Part shown: positions 17,924 to 26,305 of the stretch, in pieces
Numbering within the stretch: position 1 is the first letter of the stretch
How the letters are laid out: the number at the start of each line of letters is the position of its first letter
Assembly: GCF_029625315.1 (NCBI RefSeq)
Contig: NZ_CP121110.1
Coordinates: 4,182,501-4,246,500, forward strand
Origin: Flavobacterium ginsengisoli
GTDB taxonomy: Bacteria; Bacteroidota; Bacteroidia; Flavobacteriales; Flavobacteriaceae
Direction: 5' to 3'
DNA: 64,000 nt
Program-made: the position numbers and the translations under genes
The notes under the pieces: model-generated
The model's input: only the letters and a program-made list of their open reading frames with translations
Database searches by the model: none
Told to the model about the DNA's origin: nothing

Positions 17924-18895
17924 TTAATCCAAACTAAAATTATAAATAATTTTTCCAACTTGTTTTGCAGGAGCATCACTGTCAGATTCCCATTTGGTAT
18001 TCATTGCTGCAATTCTTGCTTGATCTAATAAGCATTTTGCAGTATTTGTTGTTCCTTTAATTCCTGGTGTTGCGCTTATTGTTTTTCCGTTTTGGTCAAC
18101 ACTTACTTCAACAACGACTTTTCCTTCTTCGTTACAAGTATATTTTGGCGCTGGTTTAGATAAGGCTTTTCTGTTTCCTAGAGAATATCCAGATCCTCCG
18201 CCAGATCCTCCGCCAGTTCCTGCTCCGTAACCGCTTCCAGTGCCAATGCCATTTCCAGTTCCGTTACCGCCTCCAGTTCCTCCACCAGAACCACCAGAGC
18301 CATAATATCCGTTTGAGTTTAAACTTCCGTTAGCTTTTCCTTTGTTTCCTGCTGTTTTATCGTCTCCGTCTCCGCCTTTGTTCGAACCTTTCATAATACT
18401 TGCTAAAGCATCGTTTGTTGAGTTAGAAACTTTTGGTTTTTCCGGTACAGGTTTTTGTACAGGTTTCTCAACAGGAACAGGTTTTTTAGGTTTTTCTTTT
18501 GTCGGAATTACAACATCATTTTCTGTTGTCGTGTTTTCCTGCGTAATGATCGATTCTTCTTCTGGAGTTGCTTTTGCAGGAGCTTGTTTTACATTGTTTT
18601 TTACATCCAAAACTTCGCTTTTATAATTGGCACCAGAACCTAAATCACTATCTCCGAAATTTATGGTTACGCCTCCGCCACCTCCGCCGCCATCAGCAAG
18701 AGCAACGTTGTTTTCTGGATTATATGGTGGCCAGAAACGGATAAAAAACAAAAGTAAAATTATGATACCACATATTATACTTGTCATTATAAGAGATTTC
18801 TTTTTATCGGAAAGAGAAGATTTTAAAATAAAACCAAAAAGTAATCCGAAAAAAAGGAATGTAAGACGACTTATATTTCTTGATGTGATACTCAT
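17924..18895 (-). CDS. TonB-like energy-transducing protein with a glycine-rich spacer
   Basis: 323 residues. One N-terminal helix (residues ~35-55, SLIMTSIICGIIILLLFFI), then a Pro/Lys/Glu-rich segment (PTKEKPKKPVPVEKPVQKP near 125-155) and a long Gly/Ser/Thr-rich tract (residues ~190-240). It ends in a TonB C-terminal-type domain (CNEEGKVVVEVSVDQNGKTI... CLLDQARIAAMNTKWESDS). The tail contacts TonB boxes in TonB proteins. Convergent with exbBD 400 bp away, so it is probably their partner. Glycine-rich spacer in place of a long Pro-Lys arm is unusual. Confidence 0.8.
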   Translation of the reverse strand: MSITSRNISRLTFLFFGLLFGFILKSSLSDKKKSLIMTSIICGIIILLLFFIRFWPPYNPENNVALADGGGGGGGVTINFGDSDLGSGANYKSEVLDVKNNVKQAPAKATPEEESIITQENTTTENDVVIPTKEKPKKPVPVEKPVQKPVPEKPKVSNSTNDALASIMKGSNKGGDGDDKTAGNKGKANGSLNSNGYYGSGGSGGGTGGGNGTGNGIGTGSGYGAGTGGGSGGGSGYSLGNRKALSKPAPKYTCNEEGKVVVEVSVDQNGKTISATPGIKGTTNTAKCLLDQARIAAMNTKWESDSDAPAKQVGKIIYNFSLD

Positions 18896-19093
18896 TTATA
18901 CTGTAATTTGATATTTCTTTTTTTAAACGTTTAAAAGTAGTAAAAATTGTTTAGAATGAAAGAGAGAATTTAACCGCAAAGGGTGCTAAGGTTTTTTAAA
19001 AAATTATAACGCAAAGCACGCTAAGATTTACGCAAAGAAACGCAAAGTTTTAATTGACTTAAATTTGAGTGAATCTTAAGATTAAAAGTTAGC

Positions 19094-19135
19094 AAAGCTT
19101 TGTCAAGATAAAGCTTTGTCAAGATAAAGCTTTGT
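19094..19135 (+). repeat. Tandem repeat, 16-bp unit
   Basis: AAAGCTTTGTCAAGAT twice in full, then a third partial unit (AAAGCTTTGT). AAGCTT is itself palindromic. Confidence 0.85.
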
Positions 19136-19215
19136 GAACTTAATATTTAGATATTGCTTGCGCTCTGAATAAAAATATCTTAGCGTACTTTGCGTTAAAT
19201 ATCTACAGTACAAAA

Positions 19216-19245
19216 AAACGAGCCAAATAGAAATCTGGCCCGTTT
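19216..19245 (-). terminator. Probable terminator
   Basis: AAACGAGCCA ... TGGCCCGTTT hairpin (one mismatch) followed on the minus strand by a T-run, after the dehydrogenase stop. Confidence 0.6.
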
Positions 19246-19267
19246 ATATATTAAAGTGTAGAATACA

Positions 19268-20495
19268 TTACACTAACTGTTTCAATGCAATCTCAAAAGC
19301 AGTTGCACTAATATTTGTTTTTGACGAACTCAGAGCGTGAGCTTTAACAATCGCATTTTTAATGGTATCAGATGTATCGTTAAAAATAGCCTCATCGGTC
19401 ATTTGAACTTTTTTCTCCATGAAATAAGCAAAAACTCTTGCCATTCCGCAGTTTGAAATAAAGTCAGGAATCAAACTTACTTTACGGTCTACTTCTTCCA
19501 TGATAGAACCAAAGAAAATTTCTTTGTCAGCAAAAGGAACATTTGCTCCGCATGAAATTACTTCCAATCCGTTTGCGATCAAGCTGTCAATTTGAGCTTG
19601 AGTAACCAATCTTGAAGCCGCACAAGGAGTGAAAATTTCAGCACCAATAGTCCAGATTTTAGAATTGATTTCTTCAAACGGAATCATATTGTCAGCAACT
19701 AATTTATTTCCGTCTTTATTTAAAAATAACGTTCTGATCTCTTCAAAAGAAAAACCTTCTTCTTTTATTAATCCGCCATCGCGATCAATGATTCCGATAA
19801 CTTTCGCTCCCATTTCTGCTAAATAAAAAGCAGTACGCAGAACCTACGTTTCCAAAACCTTGAACGATTGCTTTTTTCCCTTTAATGTCTCCGCCATAAG
19901 TAGCGTAAAAATGACGAACTGCTTCTGCAACACCAAAACCAGTAATCATGTCGGCAACGGTATATTTTCTAGTAACGTCTGGAGAGAATTTCGGATTTTC
20001 AATTACTTTAATTACACCTTGACGTAATTGTCCGATTCTATTAATTTTATCAGCTTCAGTTGGTTTAAAGTGTCCATTAAAAACACCTTCCTGCGGATGC
20101 CAAACACCACATTCTTCCGTCATTGGAATTACTTCGTGAATCTCATCAACATTTAAATCTCCTCCAGTTCCGTAGTAGCTTTTCAATAAAGGAGAAACGG
20201 CTTTGTACCAACGTTGCAAAACACCTTTTTTGCGAGGATCGTTTGGGTCAAAGTTAATTCCAGATTTAGCTCCTCCAATTGCAGGACCAGAAACTGAGAA
20301 TTTAACTTCCATAGTTTTAGCTAATGACAAAACTTCGTTCATGTCTAAGCCTTTTCTCATTCTTGTTCCTCCACCCGCAGCTCCTCCACGAAGTGAATTA
20401 ATAACAGTCCACCCTTCGGCTTCTGTTTCTGAATCTTTCCAATTGAAAACAATTTCAGGTGCTTTGTTTTCAAATTGTTGTAATAAATCTTTCAT
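19268..20495 (-). CDS. Glu/Leu/Phe/Val dehydrogenase, broken by one indel
   Basis: About 409 residues when joined. N-terminal substrate domain has GGGTRMRKGLDMNEV, FSVSGPAIGGAKSGINF (catalytic Lys region) and DLNVDEIHEVIPMTEECG. The NAD-binding domain has VQGFGNVGSA then MGAKVIGIIDRDGG. Oxidative deamination of an amino acid to its 2-oxoacid, or the reverse; which amino acid is not clear. The frame breaks near 19834-19837: GGTTCTGCGTACTGC should lose one base at an Ala-rich GCTGCTGC-like site. Convergent with nothing; single gene. Confidence 0.85.
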
Positions 20496-20585
20496 TTTGT
20501 TGTGATATGTTTATTTTGCGTAAATGTATAAAATAGAATAATGCGAATAATGTATTTTGCATCAAATTTATAAAACAAAAAAGAA

Positions 20586-20617
20586 AAGCCGTCCCGAAAT
20601 TTTTCGGGACGGCTTTT
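20586..20617. terminator. Bidirectional terminator
   Basis: GCCGTCCCGAAA / TTTCGGGACGGC hairpin with T-run, between the divergently read dehydrogenase start region and the chalcone-isomerase-like gene stop. Confidence 0.85.
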
Positions 20618-20639
20618 TGAATATTCAGAAAATTAAGAA

Positions 20640-21215
20640 TTATTGTCCTAATAAATGTTTTTTCAAAGTTTCGTCAACTGGTTTATCAGAAAGCCAGATT
20701 CCGAATAATGCTTTTTTGAAATCGAATCCAGGAATTTTTCCTTTCAAAACTTCGTTTTTAGAAACATAAACATTTTGGTCTAATGGGTTGTATGCTAAAA
20801 TGAAAACATCTTTTTCTGTAATGGCATCGCTTAAGAAACTTTTTAACTGCTCAATTCTAGGACGTAATTGTTCAAGATTTGCACCCGCAGATTTTTCAAA
20901 ACCTGTGTTCATAGCTTTTGTCAGTTTATTTGAAGAAACCATAGAAGAAGTAATTTCGATTCTAACTGCCATTTCAGTATCACTATCAATAATGAATTGA
21001 GGATCCTGCGCTAATTGAGATAAATACAATGCCTGCACATAAACTTCCAACCACATTTTTGATCTTCCACCAGCACCGTTAAGTTGTAAAGTCTTACCTA
21101 GAAAATCTATTTTTCTAGGAACTGTTACGCCATTAACATCGATTTGAGTTTGTGCCGAAACAGTAGAAAATTGTAAGCTTAAGAGGAATGTTAGTAATAG
21201 TAAAATCTTTTTCAT
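20640..21215 (-). CDS. Chalcone isomerase-fold secreted protein
   Basis: 191 residues with a signal peptide (residues 1-21, VSA-Q). The remainder matches bacterial chalcone-isomerase-like proteins: INGVTVPRKI, LQLNGAGGRSKMWLEVYVQALYLS, then NPLDQNVYVSKNEVLKGKIPGFDF. These are fold relatives of fatty-acid-binding CHI proteins; catalytic flavonoid activity is not expected. Possible role in lipid handling outside the cytoplasm. Monocistronic. Confidence 0.85.
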   Translation of the reverse strand: MKKILLLLTFLLSLQFSTVSAQTQIDVNGVTVPRKIDFLGKTLQLNGAGGRSKMWLEVYVQALYLSQLAQDPQFIIDSDTEMAVRIEITSSMVSSNKLTKAMNTGFEKSAGANLEQLRPRIEQLKSFLSDAITEKDVFILAYNPLDQNVYVSKNEVLKGKIPGFDFKKALFGIWLSDKPVDETLKKHLLGQ

Positions 21216-21554
21216 GTTCTATCAATTATTTATTTTTTGGTCAAAAATAATGTTAATTTATTAATATTTGGTTCATTTTCAATATGTTTTTTTTCTGTAA
21301 AATTTACATTTAATTTTTGTATTACATTAAAAATCAATTTAGTAAGACTAGTTTTACGTAGATTTACGTGTTTTAAGAATTGTTTAATGAAAGACTGGTA
21401 AAAAGTCATCAAAATGTCCGTTTTTATATGCTCTAAAAAGAAAAAAAGACTTTTAAATTTTAAAAGAATTGTTGCGAGATTAACGCTCATTTGGAGAAAA
21501 AGCTAAATAATTACGAAAACGTTATCGTTATCTTTGCTGATCTATTAATTTTAT

Positions 21555-21564
21555 ATGCATGCAT
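21555..21564. promoter_or_regulatory. Palindrome ATGCATGCAT (putative operator)
   Basis: Perfect 10-bp palindrome 23 bp upstream of the -7 box at 21587, overlapping the -33 region. The same palindrome occurs before the FabH-like gene at 30630. Confidence 0.5.
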
Positions 21565-21586
21565 TGTAAATTACACTTTTAAAAAG

Positions 21587-21594
21587 TATCTTTG
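21587..21594 (+). promoter_or_regulatory. -7 box for acyl-CoA dehydrogenase
   Basis: TATCTTTG matches TAnnTTTG. It predicts a leader of roughly 110 nt before ATG at 21711. Confidence 0.55.
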
Positions 21595-21710
21595 GAAGCC
21601 TTTGCTTTAAAAAAAGAGGCTCCGAAAAAACACAAAAAACATAAAAAAACTATCAACTAAAGAAATCTGTTTTGAAATCTGGTTGAGAAAAACATTTAAA
21701 GTAAACTACT

Positions 21711-22853
21711 ATGGATTTTAATCTTACCGAAGAACATTTAATGATTCAACAGGCAGCAAGAGATTTTGCTCAAAATGAATTATTGCCGGGAGTTATTGAA
21801 CGAGACGAAAAACAAATTTTTCCAACTGAGCAAATCAAAAAAATGGGTGAGCTTGGATTTATGGGAATGATGGTTGATCCTAAATACGGAGGAAGCGGTC
21901 TTGACGCTATTTCTTATGTTATTGCAATGGAAGAAATTTCTAAAATAGATGCTTCTGCTTCTGTTGTTATGTCTGTAAACAATTCATTAGTTTGCTGGGG
22001 ATTACAAGAATATGGTACCGAAGAACAAAAACAAAAATATTTACCAGGTTTAGCTTCTGGAGAAATTCACGGAGCTTTCTGTTTAAGTGAGCCTGAAGCA
22101 GGAAGTGATGCGACTTCTCAAAAAACAACAGCGGTTGATATGGGAGATCACTATTTAGTGAACGGAACTAAAAACTGGATTACAAACGGAAATACAGCTT
22201 CTGTATATTTAGTAATTGCACAAACTCATCCAGAATTAAAGCACAAAGGAATCAATGCTTTAATTATGACGAAAGATATGCCAGGTTTCTCAGTTGGTCC
22301 GAAAGAACAAAAAATGGGAATCCGTGGTTCTGATACACATTCTTTAATGTTTTCTGATGTTAAAGTTCCAAAAGAAAATAGAATCGGAGAAGATGGTTTC
22401 GGATTTAAATTTGCTATGAAAACTCTTGCGGGAGGAAGAATCGGAATTGCTTCTCAAGCGTTAGGAATTGCTTCTGGAGCTTACGAAATGGCTTTGAAAT
22501 ATTCTAAAGAGCGTAAAGCTTTTGGAACAGAAATTTGCAATCATCAGGCAATTGCTTTTAAATTGGCAGATATGGCTGTAAACATCGAAGCGGCGCGTCA
22601 TTTATGTATGAAAGCGACTTGGGATAAAGACAATCATAAAAACTACGACGTGAGCGGTGCAATGGCAAAATTATTTGCTTCGCAAGTTGCAATGGATACT
22701 TCAGTTGAAGCTGTCCAAATTCACGGAGGAAACGGATATGTAAAAGAATACCACGTAGAGCGTTTAATGCGTGATGCTAAAATCACTCAGATCTACGAAG
22801 GAACTTCTGAAATTCAGAAAATTGTAATTTCTAGAGCAGTTATTGCAGGATAA
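21711..22853 (+). CDS. Acyl-CoA dehydrogenase
   Basis: 380 residues, full length for the family. FAD-dependent alpha,beta-oxidation of acyl-CoA in fatty-acid or amino-acid breakdown. Signature 1 GAFCLSEPEAGSD near residue 125, TKNWITNG, and signature 2 QIHGGNGYVKEYHVERLMRD near residue 340 are present; the catalytic Glu follows in IYEGTSEIQKIV. Chain-length preference is unknown. Own promoter with long leader; terminator follows. Confidence 0.92.
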   Translation: MDFNLTEEHLMIQQAARDFAQNELLPGVIERDEKQIFPTEQIKKMGELGFMGMMVDPKYGGSGLDAISYVIAMEEISKIDASASVVMSVNNSLVCWGLQEYGTEEQKQKYLPGLASGEIHGAFCLSEPEAGSDATSQKTTAVDMGDHYLVNGTKNWITNGNTASVYLVIAQTHPELKHKGINALIMTKDMPGFSVGPKEQKMGIRGSDTHSLMFSDVKVPKENRIGEDGFGFKFAMKTLAGGRIGIASQALGIASGAYEMALKYSKERKAFGTEICNHQAIAFKLADMAVNIEAARHLCMKATWDKDNHKNYDVSGAMAKLFASQVAMDTSVEAVQIHGGNGYVKEYHVERLMRDAKITQIYEGTSEIQKIVISRAVIAG

Positions 22854-22874
22854 ATAGATTTCAAAATAAATTTT

Positions 22875-22910
22875 AAAACCCTTTCAGCTTTTAGTTTGAA
22901 AGGGTTTTTT
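22875..22910 (+). terminator. Terminator
   Basis: AAACCCTTTCA / TGAAAGGGTTT hairpin with T-run after acyl-CoA dehydrogenase. Confidence 0.85.
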
Positions 22911-22994
22911 TATGAATATTCTATTACTTTTCATAAGTTTATGCCTTAAAGTAAATTTTTGTTTCTTACTCAGTATTAAATCAAACCAAACATT

Positions 22995-23972
22995 ATGAAA
23001 AAGCTATACTTTCTGCTTCCTCTTGTTTTTCTAGCATGCAAATCGGGAACTTCAACAACAAAAGAGAATGAAATAAAAGGAGTTTCAAAACCTATAGAAA
23101 TCAGTTATAAAGTAAAGGAATCTGAAATTTCAGATTTCTTAAAATATCTTTCTTCTGATGAATTAGAAGGACGTGAGACTGGAACCAAAGGAATTGAAAA
23201 AGCGACCGTTTTCTTGGAAGACTTTTTAAAGAAAAATAAAATTAAACCGTATTTTAAAACTTATCGCGATACTTTAACCAATTTCGAAAAGCCAGCGTTT
23301 AATATTGTTGGAGTTATTGAGGGAACAGATCCCGAACTAAAAAAAGAATTTGTTGTTTTGAGCGCGCATTACGATCATATTGGTTTAGAGACAAAAGATC
23401 AGGCTGATAAAATTAATAATGGCGCAAATGATGATGCTTCGGGTGTGACTTCTGTGGCTGCAATGGCAAAATATTTTAGCACAACTAAAGCTAACAAACG
23501 AAGTATATTAATTGTCTTTTTTGCTGGAGAAGAAAAAGGATTGTTAGGTTCTAAAAGTTTAGTAGAGAAATTAAAAAAGCAAAATTTCAATCTTTACACA
23601 CAATTAAATATCGAAATGATTGGTGTGCCAATGAAACGAGATTATCTAGCTTATATTACTGGTTTTGATAAATCGAACATGGCACAGAAAATAAATGAAT
23701 ACACAGGAAAAAACACCATCGGATTTTTACCTAAAGAAGCAGAATATAAACTGTTTTATAGATCTGATAATTATTCGTTTTTTCAGGCTTTCGGAAAACC
23801 ATGTCAATCTCTAAGTACTTTTGATTTTGAAAACTTTGATTATTATCATCATGTTTCAGATGAATTTAAATTAATGGATATTCCGCACATCACGGCATTC
23901 ACACAAGAATTATTGCCTGCAGTAACCAAAATTGCTATTTCGCCTACACAAGAAATAACCATGAATAAATAA
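22995..23972 (+). CDS. M28-family zinc aminopeptidase, lipoprotein
   Basis: 325 residues. Signal peptide ends in LVFLACKS, a lipobox with Cys near residue 15, so it is probably anchored to a membrane facing the periplasm or surface. M28 zinc ligands appear in order: SAHYDHIG (His, Asp), NNGANDDASG (Asp), FFAGEEKGLLGS (catalytic Glu and ligand Glu) and YYHHVSDE (His) near residue 295. Releases amino acids from peptides. Monocistronic. Confidence 0.9.
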   Translation: MKKLYFLLPLVFLACKSGTSTTKENEIKGVSKPIEISYKVKESEISDFLKYLSSDELEGRETGTKGIEKATVFLEDFLKKNKIKPYFKTYRDTLTNFEKPAFNIVGVIEGTDPELKKEFVVLSAHYDHIGLETKDQADKINNGANDDASGVTSVAAMAKYFSTTKANKRSILIVFFAGEEKGLLGSKSLVEKLKKQNFNLYTQLNIEMIGVPMKRDYLAYITGFDKSNMAQKINEYTGKNTIGFLPKEAEYKLFYRSDNYSFFQAFGKPCQSLSTFDFENFDYYHHVSDEFKLMDIPHITAFTQELLPAVTKIAISPTQEITMNK

Positions 23973-23995
23973 GAGGCTGTTTTACAGCATTTGAT

Positions 23996-24003
23996 TATTT
24001 TTG
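23996..24003 (+). promoter_or_regulatory. -7 box 4 nt before the SDR start
   Basis: TATTTTTG followed by four bases and ATG; implies a leaderless or nearly leaderless mRNA (see findings). Confidence 0.55.
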
Positions 24004-24007
24004 TCTA

Positions 24008-24685
24008 ATGAAAAATATTATCGTTACAGGAACAAGCAGAGGAATTGGTTATGAATTGGCCTTGAAATTTGCTGAAGCAGGTCATCAGGTTTTGGCCATT
24101 TCCAGAAAAATCCCGCAAGCACTTTTAGAACATCAAAATATAACTTGTCTGTCTGTTGATTTGGCAGATGAAAATGCTTTGGGACAAGTTGAAAATTTTC
24201 TTTCTTCGACATGGAAAAAAGTAGATGCAGTAGTTCATAATGCAGGTGCTTTGCTTTTAAAACCTTTTGAGCAAACTACACAAGCAGATTTTGAAAGCAT
24301 TTATAAAGTGAATGTTTTTGCTGTTGCGAATCTAACTCGTATTTGTATTCCGTATTTAGAAAAAGGAAGTCACGTAGTTACGATTAGTTCGATTGGTGGA
24401 GTTCGCGGAAGTTTGAAATTCGCAGGATTAGTCGCTTATAGTTCGAGCAAAGGTGCTGTAATTACTTTGACTGAATTACTAGCCGAAGAATATAAAGAAA
24501 AAGGAATTTCATTTAATGTTTTGGCTTTAGGTTCTGTTCAGACCGAAATGCTAAACGAAGCTTTTCCTGGATATCAAGCGCCGATTTCAGCAGAAGGAAT
24601 GGCAACTTATATTTATGATTTTACATTAAACGGAAATAAGTATTTTAACGGAAAAGTTCTTGAAGTTTCTTCAACTAATCCATAA
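24008..24685 (+). CDS. Short-chain dehydrogenase/reductase
   Basis: 225 residues. NAD(P)-binding TGTSRGIGYELA near residue 7, NNAG equivalent HNAGALL, catalytic Ser (VVTISSIGG), YSSSKGA with Tyr and Lys. Classical SDR fold; substrate unknown. Start ATG lies 4 nt after the -7 box. A four-helix-bundle gene in an inverted repeat follows 27 nt later. Confidence 0.9.
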   Translation: MKNIIVTGTSRGIGYELALKFAEAGHQVLAISRKIPQALLEHQNITCLSVDLADENALGQVENFLSSTWKKVDAVVHNAGALLLKPFEQTTQADFESIYKVNVFAVANLTRICIPYLEKGSHVVTISSIGGVRGSLKFAGLVAYSSSKGAVITLTELLAEEYKEKGISFNVLALGSVQTEMLNEAFPGYQAPISAEGMATYIYDFTLNGNKYFNGKVLEVSSTNP

Positions 24686-24692
24686 TTAGTTG

Positions 24693-24707
24693 TGAATTAT
24701 GAGTTTT
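24693..24707. repeat. Left arm of inverted repeat around the four-helix-bundle gene
   Basis: TGAATTATGAGTTTT, exactly complementary to the right arm at 25057-25071. The left arm is followed by a second copy of TGAATTATGAG that supplies the gene's start codon. Confidence 0.8.
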
Positions 24708-24712
24708 GAATT

Positions 24713-25078
24713 ATGAGTGAGAGTATTGTGAAAACTAAAAGTTTTGAGTTAGCTGTAAGAGGAGTTAACTTTTATAAATGGCTAGTAGCAGAAAGGAAAG
24801 AATTTGTAATGAGTAAACAGTTTTTGCGTTCGGTTACTTCAGTTGGTGCCAATGTTCGGGAAGCTGTGAATGCACAAAGCAAAGCTGATTTTATTCATAA
24901 ATTATCAATTTCTCAGAAAGAATGTGATGAATCAATGTATTGGTTAGAAATATTGATTGAAACAAAGTATATTACTATTGCTGAATTTGAATCAATGCAC
25001 AAGCAATGTGAAGAAGTGCTAAAAATCATAAAAAGTATAATTTTAACGACAAAGAAAAAACTCATAATTCATAATTAA
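24713..25078 (+). CDS. Four-helix bundle protein (23S rRNA intervening-sequence type)
   Basis: 121 residues in four predicted helices with the family hallmarks: FELAVRGVNFYKWLV, QFLRSVTSVGANVREAVNAQ, FIHKLSISQKECDESMYWLE. Such proteins are encoded in 23S rRNA intervening sequences and also as stand-alone genes; function unclear. Here the gene, with its start and stop inside AATTATGAGT-type repeats, separates an SDR from a SprT-like gene, suggesting insertion as a unit. Confidence 0.85.
   Translation: MSESIVKTKSFELAVRGVNFYKWLVAERKEFVMSKQFLRSVTSVGANVREAVNAQSKADFIHKLSISQKECDESMYWLEILIETKYITIAEFESMHKQCEEVLKIIKSIILTTKKKLIIHN
25057..25071. repeat. Right arm of inverted repeat around the four-helix-bundle gene
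   Basis: AAAACTCATAATTCA, reverse complement of 24693-24707. The last codons and stop of the four-helix-bundle gene lie in it. Confidence 0.8.
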
Positions 25079-25079
25079 A

Positions 25080-25682
25080 TTGAGCGATACTTTAGCTAAA
25101 TATATTCCAGAACATGCGGTAAAACCTGTTTTTGATTTGATAGTGGCCAATCAGGTTCATTTGAAAATTGTAAACGAACGCCAAACGCGTCACGGAGATT
25201 ATAGACGCGGACCAAGTGGAAAACATGAAATTACGGTTAATGCAAGTTTGAATAAATATCGGTTTTTAATTACGCTAATTCATGAAATTGCGCATTTAGT
25301 TGCTTTTGAAAAATTTGGACGAAATATAAAACCGCATGGAAATGAGTGGAAATTTACTTTTCAGCGTCTGATGGTTCCGTTTATTCGACCAGAAATATTT
25401 CCTGGACAAATATTGCCTTTGTTGGCAAGACATTTCAAAAATCCTTCAGCAAGTAGTGACACCGATACCACTTTGTCTTTGGCTTTAAAACAATATGACA
25501 AGGATAATGATAAGAACTATGTTTTTGAAATTCCGTATGGAAGTGTTTTTAGGATCAAAAACGGAAAAGTTTTCAAGAAATTGGCCGTTCGTACCAAACG
25601 TTTTGAATGCATCGAAATAAGCTCAGGGAAAACATATCTTTTTAATCCGAATGCGGAAGTGGAACTAATCAATGTTCAATAA
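25080..25682 (+). CDS. SprT-like zinc metalloprotease-fold protein
   Basis: 200 residues. LITLIHEIAHLVAFEKFG carries HEIAH (HExxH) near residue 66 and NIKPHGNEWKFTFQRLM provides the third His, the SprT/Spartan arrangement. N-terminal VHLKIVNERQTRHGDYRR is typical of flavobacterial members. C-terminal part is a zinc-ribbon-like region without clear cysteines. Start is TTG, 1 nt after the previous stop; the original ATG may have been changed by the upstream insertion. Confidence 0.8.
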   Translation: MSDTLAKYIPEHAVKPVFDLIVANQVHLKIVNERQTRHGDYRRGPSGKHEITVNASLNKYRFLITLIHEIAHLVAFEKFGRNIKPHGNEWKFTFQRLMVPFIRPEIFPGQILPLLARHFKNPSASSDTDTTLSLALKQYDKDNDKNYVFEIPYGSVFRIKNGKVFKKLAVRTKRFECIEISSGKTYLFNPNAEVELINVQ

Positions 25683-25697
25683 AAAATTAAATGAATA

Positions 25698-26234
25698 ATG
25701 AATAAAATAATACTAAATGACAATTTTGAGTTTAAGCAAAAAGCAATACTCTTAGTGCCAACATTTTTTTTCTTATATTTTTCATGTGTAGGTTTGCAAA
25801 CACTCATTAATCACAAAATAAAAGATTTAAATGTTGCCTTTTTTATTATGTTATTTGTTTTTTCAATGATTGGAATATCCTTATTGGTTTTGACATTTTC
25901 TAAAGTTGGGTTTAAAGTTCAAGATAATGAACTTTATAGGATATTGTCTTTTTTAGATTTCAATTTCTATTCAAAAAAGATAAATGCAAAAGGAAATAAA
26001 ATATTCTCTATTTTATATAAAAAAGCATTTCAGCGAAATGAGTACTTAAGCGCTGGAGGTGCAGATGTGAGTTATAATTTCGCTGTTCAAGATTTTGTTT
26101 TTTTAAACGAAAATCATTTAGAAAAGGAATCAATAGTTAAGTTGAATTCACAGAAACACTCAGAGGAGCTAAAATTATTTTTAGAGGAATCTGGTAAATT
26201 AAAGTTTGAAATTTATTCACCTAACTTTAAATAA
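25698..26234 (+). CDS. Small unknown membrane protein
   Basis: 178 residues with two hydrophobic helices (~residues 17-35 and 48-68) and a soluble C-terminal half. I do not recognise the family. 15 nt after the SprT-like gene, followed by a terminator shared with the convergent Mla genes. Confidence 0.6.
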   Translation: MNKIILNDNFEFKQKAILLVPTFFFLYFSCVGLQTLINHKIKDLNVAFFIMLFVFSMIGISLLVLTFSKVGFKVQDNELYRILSFLDFNFYSKKINAKGNKIFSILYKKAFQRNEYLSAGGADVSYNFAVQDFVFLNENHLEKESIVKLNSQKHSEELKLFLEESGKLKFEIYSPNFK

Positions 26235-26238
26235 AAAG

Positions 26239-26287
26239 AAATCCCAAATTTCAAAGTTTACAACAACTGGAATTTGGGATTTTTTTA
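26239..26287. terminator. Bidirectional terminator
   Basis: AAATCCCAAATT ... AATTTGGGATTT hairpin with A/T runs, between convergent genes. Confidence 0.8.
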
Positions 26288-26305
26288 TTTAAATTTTGAA
26301 AGCTT

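Larger units (their letters stand above)
18896..19267. other. Intergenic region with short repeats
   Basis: 372 bp with no gene. Holds interspersed CGCAAAG motifs (18970-19045), a 16-bp tandem repeat at 19094-19135, and a terminator hairpin at 19216-19245 (GAGCCA...TGGCCC) after the Glu/Leu dehydrogenase. Confidence 0.6.
21216..21710. other. Long intergenic region upstream of acyl-CoA dehydrogenase
   Basis: 495 bp. Contains promoter TATCTTTG (21587-21594), palindrome ATGCATGCAT (21555-21564) and a small GGAAGCCT...AGGCTCC hairpin in the leader (21595-21624). One minus-strand reading frame (21230-21490) is low-complexity and not convincing. Confidence 0.6.

Noticed and set aside
18342..18911. 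Plus-strand ORFs opposite the TonB-like gene
   Set aside because: They are reverse readings of the Gly- and Pro-rich codons and show no coding logic of their own.
21230..21490. 86-residue minus-strand ORF upstream of acyl-CoA dehydrogenase
   Set aside because: Lys/Phe-rich low-complexity translation of AT-rich DNA, no family signal, and it spans part of the promoter region.
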